Assembly (NCBI RefSeq): GCF_024713975.1
Contig: NC_091103.1
Coordinates: forward strand, 201,501-265,500
Length of the DNA stretch: 64,000 nucleotides
Direction of reading: 5' to 3'
Source: Paralichthys olivaceus
Taxonomy: Eukaryota; Chordata; Actinopteri; Pleuronectiformes; Paralichthyidae
In this document: positions 1-10,634 of the stretch, in pieces
How the letters are laid out: each line of letters opens with the position of its first letter
How positions within the stretch are numbered: position 1 is the stretch's first letter
The notes under the pieces: model-generated
What the model was told of the DNA's origin: nothing
The model's input: the letters and a program-made list of their open reading frames with translations, nothing else
The model's database searches: none
Position numbers and translations under genes: made by a program

Positions 1-1019
1 GGCCTTAGACTGGCTGTTCGACAGGAAGTCCCGCCCCCTGAGCTGGGGTAAGAAGGTGATTGATTGGCTGGAAGAAAAAACTGAATCAGTCACTGTCCGT
101 GAAAAAGGACATAAAAATCAGAGTCACGTTTGTGATAACTTACCTGTAGGAGACAGAGTTGCTCTGTCTTCACCCTGCAGAGACAAGACAGGACAGATTC
201 ACACCTGAACATATCTGAGATACCTGTACACGCCTGGAAATACCTGAGTTACCTGAACACCCCTGAACATATCTGACAGTTACCTAGACACACCTGAACA
301 AATGTGATGACACCTTTAAGTTAAACGAAGTTTAATCTGAAGTTTCTGATTGACGTCTAAACTCTACTCATAATCTGTGTTCAGAGAAAATGAACTGAAC
401 AAACAAGATGAAAAGATTTAAGTTTTTAAAGCCAGTAACCATGGAAACAGAGTGAGGGGTTAGGGCCGCAGGGTGCAGTACCTGCAGTGGACAGGAGGTG
501 GCGTTAGCAGAAGCATGAGAGCAAAAGCTGTCTACAGACGCCCCAGTCACAGACTAACAGACAACAAAGAGACAAACGCAGGGAGTGACAGACACCACAA
601 GATGAAGTTTGAACAGAAAGGAAAAAGAAGTCTGTCGTCTCACATGGTGTCAGGTCAGGTCACATGGTACAGATCACACCTACAGGTCTTTAATGACTCA
701 AGTGGACACCTGAAGTCCACATCGGTCTCACACCTGGTCAGCTGAGGAGGCTCCTGCTCTGTGACCAAGGAAAAGTATGTGGACACGTGATGTGTCAGAG
801 ATCTGAGCTCAGGTGAGTCCTCCATGTTTCACACCTGAACCATGAAACTGGAGATCACACCACCACAGGTGTGAGACAGAACCTGAGAAACATTAAATGA
901 GTTCACACAGAAAGAAGCTGGTCTGTGTCACACCTGTCTGTGGGAACCAGGTCGTCTCTTTATAGTGTTTGTATTAAAGTCAGATTCAAACACCAGGACA
1001 CACTGAGAGACAGACAGGT
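1..1019. other. Left-edge stretch, no firm gene
   Basis: No gene can be supported here. A frame on the plus strand is open from base 2 to the stop near 210 and passes a splice-donor-like GGGGTAAG at 46-53; on the minus strand an acceptor-like CCCCAG precedes an open stretch running off the left edge. Either could be a piece of an exon (the minus-strand reading would suit a later lrch3 exon), but I recognise neither. Bases 200-310 hold loose repeats of an ACCTGAACA-type motif. If lrch3 continues to the left, as its missing C-terminal domain implies, this is lrch3 intron. Confidence 0.3.
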
Positions 1020-1200
1020 AGAGAGAGACAGTCAGAAAGAGAGTGGGGGAGAGAGATACAGTAAGAGAAAGTCAGAAAGAGAGAGAGACACAGTCAGAAA
1101 GAGAGGGGGACAGGTAGAGAAGGACACAGTCAGAAAGAGAGCGAGACAGGTAGAGAAGGACAGTCAGAGAGACACAGGTAGAGAGAGGGAGGGAGTGATG
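1015..1200. repeat. Purine-rich GAGA/CAGT low-complexity repeat
   Basis: Imperfect repeats of AGAGAGACAGTCAGAAAG-like units, strongly purine-rich on the plus strand. An open frame across it encodes only R/E/K/S-rich low-complexity sequence and is not a gene. Confidence 0.8.
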
Positions 1201-1449
1201 AAAATAAAAAAGATAAATATAAAATCATATTTGATGCAAGAAAGAGAAATAAAAGTGAGGACGAAGAGAAGAAGGAGTTAATACAGGAAACAGATTTGAT
1301 CTCAAGATAAGATTCAGATTAAAGTGACTGTTATTAAATTATTAATATGAAGATTAAAGATGAGTCACAACACAAAGTCAGTGTTAAACATCAAGTTAAA
1401 TATAAACACGTGTTCAATCCACAGCATCAGACCTGAAAGAGGTTAGTTT

Positions 1450-1503
1450 ACAGACAGACAGGTAGAGACAGACAGACAGACAGACAGGTAGAGACAGACA
1501 GGT

Positions 1504-1550
<47 letters not shown>

Positions 1551-1567
1551 GGTAGAGACAGACAGAC

Positions 1568-1606
<39 letters not shown>

Positions 1607-1609
1607 GGT

Positions 1610-1644
<35 letters not shown>

Positions 1645-1691
1645 GGTAGAGACAGACAGACAGACAGGTAGAGACGGACAGACAGACAGAC

Positions 1692-1778
<87 letters not shown>

Positions 1779-1813
1779 GACAGACAGACAGACAGACAGA
1801 GACAGACAGACAG
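1450..1813. repeat. (CAGA)n microsatellite with GGTAGAGA interruptions
   Basis: About 360 bases of CAGA tetranucleotide repeats, interrupted at semi-regular intervals by CAGGTAGAGA. The minus-strand reading (CVCLSVCLS...) is a by-product of the repeat. It lies in the presumed last introns of lrch3. Confidence 0.95.
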
Positions 1814-2072
1814 GTGTGTTCCTGCTGATGAGAGTTATCAGGTCGGATTAAAGAGGAAGCTGTGTCACATGCTAAGAGACAAACTTCTGAACTGTGACAT
1901 GTCAACAGCTGACTGCAGTGAGGGGCTTTTATTGTGAAACAGGAAGTGAGTTGTTCAGTGCAGTTGTTGCTAAGGAAATGACTCTGACTGATGGTGGGTT
2001 GTGGACTGATAAAGAGGCTTTTAATTTGTAGGTCAGTTAGTAGACTTTTTAGGGGCAGGGCCAAACTCTTAC

Positions 2073-3886
2073 CATGAAAAGGGCGGAGTCATCTGTGTGG
2101 GTGCAGCGTCTGGAGGGGTAAACGGTCTGAACACACACATTAACACACATTAACATACGCGGGTGTGATGCGCAGGTGAACAGGTGAGCTGAGGATGGAG
2201 TGTGGTCTAGATGGAGAGGGGAGGGGCTAAAATGTCCAAATTCCTACAGACCAATGAGGAGTCAGGAATGTTCGTTGATATGAACTCTTCACGTGAACGC
2301 GACATGACAGCTGCACTTGCAGGAAGTGGACACAGTCCTAGAGGTTCACATCTACCTCTGACATTCATGAACTGACGGACGCTGTGAGCAAGTGTGGAGC
2401 TGATGTCACTTCACATCTCTATCAGACATGTTCTCATGTACAAATACTTCAAACTGTTTCTTCTAATGTAGTGAATCTGTTGATGTGTTCAGTTCATCAG
2501 CATCTATTGTCCTCACACACAGACACACAGACTCACCTCACTGTCTGGACTGGACTTTGTTGGACTCTGAGCTGCTTTATACTGAAAAACAACAACATCA
2601 GTGAGATGTTACTGTTTATATATGAACATTTTATTAATTATAGACAGACAATAATCAACGATTCATCCATTTCTACAGAAAGATGCTTTTTAAAGTTGTA
2701 ACCAAACAAAAAAGTTGAAGATGTCGACTGTTGAATTTAAACAGGAACTGGACAGATAAGACTTTTATTTTGACAGTGGTCAGTATTGTGGTCTGTGGTT
2801 GTTTGAAGTGGTCTTACCTTGGTGTGACTTGCGACAGAGCGGTTCTTCTGTCTCTCCTCGTCGTACCTCAGAGCGGCGAGCTGAGCCTCCCTCCTTATTC
2901 GCTCCACCCCTCCTCTCTGGGGGGTGAGCAGAGGAGACGGGAAGGAGGGGAAGTGAGTCAGCAGCAGTTTGAATTACTGAGGTTCAGTATCAGACAGAAG
3001 AAGGAGGTGTTACCTGAGTTTGAGTGGTAGAGGGTGCAGTGACACCATCGACCACACTCCTGAGAGAGAGACAGAGAGAAACAGTGTGAGAGGGAGAGAG
3101 AAAGAGGGAGAGAGAGGATGTTAGAGAACACACAGACACGAATAAATCTGGGTGCATGAGGGCTGGGCAATAAGACGAGAAAGATAATTATTGTGAACTA
3201 ACTTTTCCTCGATAGAAATATAAGACAAGTCGATAGAACGCATCCATGTTTTGACAGACAACAGGAACAGCGCTGAACCAATAACGTGGCTGAAATAGAG
3301 TTACAGCGACGTCAGGTTAATGCACACAGAGCGCAGCAGCAGCACACGTGTTAATGTTTGGGCTCCTGCAGCCGTTCACACCAGCACATCAGCAGAGGAG
3401 AGAAAGAGAAAATGAGACAGAGAAGGTTAAAGCTCCAGTGTGTACGATTCAGGTGAAGGGATTTATTTAATGTAGAATAATCCTCCTGAAGTTTTCACTA
3501 GTTTGTTTCATCTAAATTGTTTGAATTGTAGTTTTCTTTACCCCAGAAAATGGACGGAGGGGGGGGTTCAGGTGCAACATGACACTTCAACACTAGATAT
3601 CACTAAATTCTACACACTGTACCTTTAAACTGGAGCAACAGCGTTACTGAAGAAGACAATGGACAGAGGGTCAAAAGACGAGGTGTTGTGGCTGTTTAAA
3701 GTCCGACAAGAAGCAGACTTATCATTTACTGCAAAGTGATGTTCCCACAAAGAGCTGATACCACTGATCTTATACGAAGCAGCAGGAATAGTTTGATTTA
3801 TATCGTGATAAACAAACATCAATATCAACTGATAATTTTTGAGGTAAGATTTATTTCCATTTTGTGTACAGTATAGTGTGTGTGTG

Positions 3887-3917
<31 letters not shown>

Positions 3918-5984
3918 ACCTGTTGAGTCTTCTCGTGTCCTCCGTCCTGGACGAATTGGATTTGACTGGAGAACCCTGGACACAGACAGAAAGTGAGTGA
4001 GGGTTTCCAAAATAAAGTTCATGTCTGCTGCCTAAAGATCCACCCAATCTGTTGATTGACAGTCTCATCCATCATCACGGGACCAATTCAAGAGCAGCTC
4101 TCAGAATCTGCGCAGTGACATGATGCTCGTACCTCTCTGGTGATGCGTCTCTCGATGTACGCCATGAATTGAGAGCTCAGACTGGAGGTGTCCCCGCCAC
4201 CTCCGCCTCGACTCCGCCCCTCCTCCTCCTCCTCCCCCACACAGCTGTCGATGAAGTCGATCTGCTCCAGCTCCGCATCTGGTCAACACATTGATCACAT
4301 CCATCAGTTTTAGTTTGTTCTCAGTTTTCATGAAAATTTTTGATCTCAGATAAGTTCATATCTAATTTACATTAAGTCACTGATGACAAGAGTCAGACTT
4401 TCAGAATAAAAGCAGCACTTTAGCTTATTTTCCGAAGGAAGTGGTCATCCATCTGACGTCCATCTTTGTTTATAGTGTTTTGCGTAGACGTGTGATGAAC
4501 AGAAACTCACATGTTCCATTAGGCAGCAGTGCTCCTCCTCTCGTTCGCGGGTCTCGGCCGGTCTCGGCCACTCTCTGTGGAAACTCCGACAGTTCCTCTG
4601 TGGGCTGAGTACACAGACAGGAAGTGAGGTCAAACACAGACAGGAAGCAGAGAGCAGTTGGGGGTATGTGTATATGTGTTTATCTGACCTCGTTCCCCGA
4701 CCACCGTTTGTCTCCACTGTCGACGCTGTTGAATCCTGAGTCAAGTGCTCCGTATGGACGTCCTGGGTACAGCTCATCCACACTGACACACACAGACACA
4801 GTCAGAACATGTGAACATGCAAACAGCAACATGTTTGTGTGTGAGTGTGTGACCAGTTCACACCAGGAGCTGAAGGTCAGAGGTCGCCTGTCGTAGTCTG
4901 GGAGATCAGGGGTCGTCTTACTGGCCTCCAGGTTCAGGTACTTAAATATGTGGACCTTACCTTTAATACAGATCTGCAGGGACAAACAGGATGTGACATC
5001 ACAGTCTCGTAACCAACAGAAAGTCAAACACACCGCTGCCTCCAGCTGGACGAGGGCCGTGACGACACTGTCGCTCACCGTACCTGTGCAGGAGGCGTCT
5101 GCAGTGGGTTGTTGTCGAGGACGATGGTCTGCAGATGTGTGAGTCGTCGGTAACAGACAGGGATGGACGTCACTTTGTTACAAGAGAAATCCAGACGCAC
5201 CAGAGGGAGCTCCGCCAACTCTGAAAACAACAACACAACTCACAGGTAGACACAACATTCATTTTTATACAAGCTTCCACTCTGTGTGAGGGTGTGTGTG
5301 TACCTGGCGGCAGTCTGACCAGGTGGTTCCTCCTGATGTTCAGGTCTCGTAGCGCCTCCAGCTGACCCATCTGAGACGGTAACATCTGGATCTCGTTACA
5401 GCTCACATCCTGCAGAGGGCAGTCCACACAAACATCAGAGTGATGATATATACATATTCATCTTCACACCGATGATGACACAGAACCTTTCCTCTTTATT
5501 CCAGATTGTGATCTTTCAGTTTGAGAGCAGGACTTTGTGATGTCACAGATGTTGTAATGCTTTCTCTCTTAACCCTGCATTCACACAGCTCCTGCTTGTG
5601 CTTGGATTTCAAACTGTGTGTTTGCACTCAGATATTTTTCCTGTTCTCCAGCATTAAGTCTTATCTTGTCATCTTTTAAAACAGAACCCTAGGTGTAGTG
5701 ATGACAAGTGAAACAGTCCCGACCTAGTTTTGGGTATGTTAGCTTTATGTCTTTGAGAGTCCTGTAAAGGGGGTTACTTTAACCAGACAGACAGGTAGAC
5801 AGACAGAAAGACAGACAGGAAGACAAACCAGCTCAGTGAGATGTCTCAGTTGCCCAACTTCTTCTGGCAGTGAAACCAGTTTGTTGTTGCAGGCGATCAA
5901 AACCTTCAGAGGAAGACTGCAGATGACCACAGGGAGGACAGACAGCTGGTTACGACTGAGAGAGAGACAGACAGAGAGAGAGAC

Positions 5985-6061
<77 letters not shown>

Positions 6062-6464
6062 TAGTAAGTTTCTTTCTCCAGTATGACAATAAAGACACAT
6101 GTGCTCTGCTTCTGCTCAAACTGTGTGCTTGCACTCAGATAGACTGTTACTCGCACGGATTTCCTGCTCCAGCTTCAGCCCTTCTCCGCACTCGGGCTGC
6201 TGTCTGTCCGCTCGTGAATCGTCTGCTCTCAGAGTTCTCCTGTGCGCTTGGAATGTTTTATGCAACAACCCTGTGAAAAATTCCCCAACCAATAGAAAGA
6301 CAGGTGTAGTGTTGACCACCAATCACAGAAGTCCTCTGTAGACCCGACCATCTCATTTGGGTCCTAAGGATTCAGCCCCTGGACTGAGACACAGCTACAC
6401 ACGTATGCGTATGTATGTGTGTGTGTGTTGGGTCTATGTTCGGCAGCAGATGAACGTGGTTCTG

Positions 6465-6503
<39 letters not shown>

Positions 6504-9500
6504 CTGAGGTTCAGGAAGGTCAGGGCCTGCAGGTTGAGCAGACTGTCGGGCAGAGACCTCAGACAGTTCTGATAAAGGTTCAAACTCTCCAGAGACACAA
6601 AGAGACAAACGTCCAGAGGAAGCTCCGACAGACGGTTACGAGACAGATCTATAGAGAGAGACACATCAGGTCATCACATCACTGACCAATCAGAGCTGGA
6701 CATCTACAAAAGGTCCAAGCCACACCAGCTTCAAGGCTGCATCCACACATCAATCACTGTTGCTATGGTTACGCCTGGTGGAGTTTTCAAGGCTCTAAAT
6801 CAGAGACGTATCATCACCAGTGTAGGTGAGCGTTCATGTGACGTGTGTTTTCAGGTGTGTTGATGTGGGCGGAGCCTGGCGTTAACAGTCACATCTCTGA
6901 GGATGAAAACTGCTTCTTTGTTTAATAAAGAATATAAATGACTCATCACTGAGTCTAACTGTGTCCTTGATAAAGAATTTGCAGTTGTTGTGATTAACTG
7001 ACATGTAGAGACACACTGTGGCATCATAGGCTCATTGCAGTTCCATAGCTGACCACTGATTTGAAAGCCTGGGAATTGTGTGGCGCTGCGTCGTGCTCTG
7101 CCCACATGAATACTTAACATTCAGTGTAGAAGAAATCAGCATGGGAACCCTTGAGTGTGAGAGTGATCACAGTATAAACTTGTGACTGAGTCTAAATATA
7201 GAAACCAAACCTCCAACAAGAGTCTGTGTGTTTATCTGAGGGTCGTTATCCAATCAGATCACTGCTCACTGAGTCACATAACGTGTCACTACAGGAGTCA
7301 ACAAAAATTCCTCTAATCTTGTCTTTGATTTTATGAATTGTTTTAACTTCTCTTCTTCTGCTTGGTTTATTGGCAGTGGCAGCCAACGTCAAGTTGCATT
7401 ACTGCCAACTACTGGATCAGCTTATACTTTTCCATAAACACTTGCAAAGTAATCTTGCCTACAAATACTTCCTCTCTACAGCCGCTCCTAACATCCTGAT
7501 GACTGCACAGCAACATCAGGGCATCAACACCTGGCTGGCAGGATGTGCACATCACCATGGTAACATCTATTTCCTGTTATACAGCTGTGATCCCCCCCCA
7601 CACACAGGTGTGATGACGTGCTTTAATTCAGGAAGTTCTTCCATGTCCTGTTTTAGAAACAAGTCGTTTTTTCAAGTTGATAGTAACTATAGCTCAGACT
7701 TGCACAGAATTACAGATAATCTCCTGACATGATCCTGACATGTTGCTGACGTGTTCCTCACATGTTCTGTAAGTGAGAACAAATGTCTGAATCAGTGCCT
7801 CTGGACATTTTCTGGATCTTCTCCTACAGCCTCCTGGTAGGTTTCTAACACGTGACGGACGTGAAACTGAAGAACACAAATGTCTCAGGATGAAGAAGAG
7901 GAGCCGTACATGTAGAGGACGAAGACGCCCACTTTGAAAGACGAGGAGGTTCCAGATGTTCCTGCTGCTCTACAGGCTCCACCCCTCACCTGAATGTCCC
8001 CACATGTTCCTGTTGTTGTGAACGAGTCGACAATCTGCTGCACACACTGACTCCACAACATGACTACACAACATGACTACACACACTGACTCCACAACAT
8101 GACTCCACAACATGACTACACACACTGACTCCACAACACGTCTACACAACATGTCTACACAACATGTCTACACAACACGTCCACACAACACGTCCACACA
8201 ACATGTCCACACAACATGTCCACACAACATGACTACACAACATGTCCACACAACATGTCCACACAACACGTCTACACAACATGTCCACACAACATGTCTA
8301 CACAACATGTCCACACAACACGTCTACACAACATGACTACACAACATGACTCCACAACATGACTACACAACATGTCCACACAACATGTCCACACAACACG
8401 TCTACACAACATGTCCACACAACATGACTACACAACATGTCCACACAACACGTCCACACAACATGACTACACATACTGACTCCACAACATGTCTACACAA
8501 CATGTCCACACAACATGTCTACACAACATGTCCACACAACACGTCTACACAACATGACTACACAACATTTTAAACAGTTCGTGTCTGAAAACAGTTTATC
8601 AGACACTGACACAACTCCATGTTCATCTGATCACATGATCGCTACCTGTGTGTGTGTGACATCATACTTTGTCATACTTTGTCCATCACACACACAGGTT
8701 TCCTCCTCAGGCTCGTGTGGGCGGAGCCGCCTCGTCCCTTCATCACGTCAACAAAACAAAGACAGGTGTGTGTTAACCTGTGAAACTCATCTGACGTCAC
8801 ACAGAACCAGCCCGGACTCTTCCGGTCTGCGCGGTGAGACAGAATCGAATCCGCTCCTGAACAGAGACTAGCCGCGTGCTAACAGCAGCATGTTTACCTT
8901 TATCAGAGCAAAACTCACCTGGAGCTGGGTTAGCATGCTAGCTGGCTACACCCACCTCCTCCCGTTACCGAAGCTACAGGTGTAACGACCCAAAACACAC
9001 GTTGACAAACTCTGAGGACTGAGTATTAAACTAGTTAAAGTTTAAATAAACCGCGCTAACTAGCTGAAGTTAGCTTGTGTTATTGTGGTGGGTGCTAATG
9101 TAGGACCAGACTGAGATTCATCCGATGTACTGATGTTTTAAAGTTTTCACGGTATAGTTTATAACTTTAAAACTTTATAACAACAGTGTGAATCATCAGT
9201 GAAACGCAGCAGTCCACTAAGGAACTTTTTGTCAGGGGTACAGTATTTATCATGACACCGGCCCTGGAGGCTTTTCCGGACCACTGAAGTTAGATTCTTA
9301 CTTTCCCCTCAGAAAAGTTCATATACCCGGCTTTAAGTTTGTGTAACCAGCCGTCAGAGACACCGCGCCGGTGTACGCTCCCCGGGCTCTGCGTTCCACT
9401 CACCGGCCCTGGTGGTGTCCGTCAGGTCGTGGTTAGCGGCGCTCCGGGGGAACTCCTTCAGCTTCCTGCCGCTGAGGTTCAGACACCCGGTGGCCGAGGC

Positions 9501-9656
9501 TTCGTCCAGTGCCCGGTCCAGTGATCGGTTCCAGGGCGCCGGCCCCACCGTCCCCAGTCCGTTGTTGTTCCCAACCAAAACATTACCGGCGCCGCCTCCC
9601 ACCGTGAAGCTGAGTCCGGTGTTGTCCGCAGACCCCAACAACACCGAGGCCGCCAT
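2073..9656 (-). CDS. lrch3: LRCH3: leucine-rich repeat and calponin-homology protein (N-terminal 489 codons, 13 exons; 3' end outside window)
   Basis: LRCH proteins are cytosolic scaffolds that use leucine-rich repeats and a C-terminal calponin-homology domain, and are linked to DOCK-family regulators of cell shape. Exons read on the minus strand: 9656-9404, 6648-6504, 5955-5829, 5409-5304, 5220-5084, 4973-4864, 4782-4689, 4604-4511, 4278-4133, 3975-3920, 3059-3014, 2916-2818, 2126-2073. All have GT-AG borders and the phases join. The start ATG at 9656 opens MAASVLLGS. Residues about 85-260 are LRRs ([35 protein letters not shown]). Then come [44 protein letters not shown] and EQIDFIDS, which match vertebrate LRCH3 better than LRCH1, 2 or 4 as I recall them. 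The last exon here reads [14 protein letters not shown], like human SRRSQHTDDSALCM. The calponin-homology exons must lie left of the window. Small exons between 2126 and 2818 could be missed. Confidence 0.93.
3427..3629. mobile_element. MITE-like element, copy 1
   Basis: The ends are imperfect inverted repeats: TTAAAGCTCCAGTGTGTA at the left against TTTAAAGGTACAGTGTGT read from the right end. No coding capacity. The same element, with a longer middle, recurs at 46845-47197. It sits in lrch3 intron 10. A short non-autonomous DNA transposon is the best reading. The superfamily is uncertain, because the TTAA at the ends may be part of the inverted repeat or a target duplication. Confidence 0.75.
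3870..3919. repeat. (TG)n microsatellite
   Basis: Dinucleotide run next to the donor of lrch3 exon 10. The repeat abuts the splice site (ACCTG at 3918-3922). Confidence 0.9.
5963..6058. repeat. (GA)n microsatellite in lrch3 intron 2
   Basis: Nearly pure GA run, CT on the transcribed strand, immediately upstream of the lrch3 exon 3 acceptor. On the gene strand it forms a very long pyrimidine tract leading into CTCAG at the exon border. Confidence 0.95.
6412..6501. repeat. (GT)n microsatellites beside lrch3 exon 2
   Basis: Two GT tracts, about 6416-6428 and 6470-6500. The second ends exactly at the exon 2 splice donor (TTACCTGAGG at 6500-6509), so the donor's intronic bases merge with the repeat. 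Confidence 0.9.
6649..9403 (-). other. lrch3 intron 1 (no further gene seen)
   Basis: A 2.75-kb intron. About 7345-7560 resembles a dispersed fish repeat (GGTTTATTGGCAGTGGCAG, then CATTACTGCCAACTACTGGA), with no coding capacity. A minisatellite fills 8050-8572. The rest, including the GC-richer stretch 8690-9400 near the promoter side, shows no exon that I can support. Confidence 0.6.
8050..8572. repeat. 13-bp minisatellite (ACACAACATGTCC type)
   Basis: About 40 copies of a 13-bp unit, ACACAACATGTCC and variants (GTCT, GACT, CACG). The 13-bp period leaves all three frames open in places, giving false Thr/His/Asn-rich frames. It lies in lrch3 intron 1. Confidence 0.95.
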
Positions 9657-10634
9657 TACACACTCCGGCTGTTAGCTTTCCGTGCTAACGGCTAACTCTC
9701 CTCTCCCACCCTAAACACAGCGGAGCATGCGCAGAGCGGAGCGGTGCACAGAGCACGTGACCACTGTTACTACTAAAGTATTACAGTTACGGTCAACAGT
9801 AGTACTGATACTACAAACAGTACCATTTATACTATATACAGTACAACTATAAACAGTAGTACTGATACTACAAACAGTACCATTTATACTATATACAGTA
9901 CAACTATAAACAGTAGTACTGATACTACAAACTACCATTTATACTATATACAGTACAACTATAAACAGTAGTACTGATACTACAAACAGTACCATTTATA
10001 CTATATACAGTACAACTATAGACAGTTGTACTGATACTACAAACAGTACCATTTATACTATATACAGTACAACTATAAACAGTAGTACTGATACTACAAA
10101 CAGTACCATTTATACTATATACAGTACAACTATAAACAGTAGTACTGATACTACAAACAGTACCATTTATACTATATACAGTACAACTATAAACAGTTGT
10201 ACTGATACTACAAACAGTACCATTTATACTATATACAGTACAACTATAGACAGTTGTACTTCTACTGCAAACAGTATGACTGATACTGCAAACAGTACTA
10301 TTACTACTGCAAACAGAACTGATGGTACTTTCAAACAGTACTAGTGTAAATGCTACTACTATAAGCAGTACTATTAAAACCCTCAACAGTACTACTAGTA
10401 CTGTAAACAGTATTACATTACAACATTTGTAGCACTACTAACACTTCCTTTATTAGTGCATACAGTACTATTGATAGAGATCTGAAACATGGTTGATAAT
10501 CAATAATCACTCATATATTTATATTTATCACAGTAACGCACCACGATGAAGACTTACACTACATGTCCCACAATCCACCGCGCACTTTCCATATTGACGC
10601 ATGCGCGCTGCGGCTGAGTCCAGGGCCGGGTAAC
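9657..10634. promoter_or_regulatory. Head-to-head lrch3/abcf3 intergenic promoter region
   Basis: The start codons of lrch3 (9656, minus) and abcf3 (10635, plus) are 978 bases apart and face away from each other, the layout of a shared promoter. NRF1-like half sites GCATGCGC lie at 9725-9732 near lrch3 and 10599-10606 near abcf3. At 10558-10576 the sequence ACTACATGTCCCACAATCC resembles the ZNF143/Staf site (ACTACAnnTCCCAnnATGC). Half of the region is a 57-bp minisatellite. Promoter activity is inferred from layout and motifs. Confidence 0.6.
9785..10268. repeat. 57-bp minisatellite between lrch3 and abcf3
   Basis: About 8.5 copies of a 57-bp unit, spacing measured between successive CAGTAGTACT words (9854, 9911; one 55-bp unit follows). 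Each unit contains GATACTACAAACAGTACC and TTATACTATATACAGTAC. Degenerate CAGTACTA-like half-units continue to about 10470. Confidence 0.95.
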
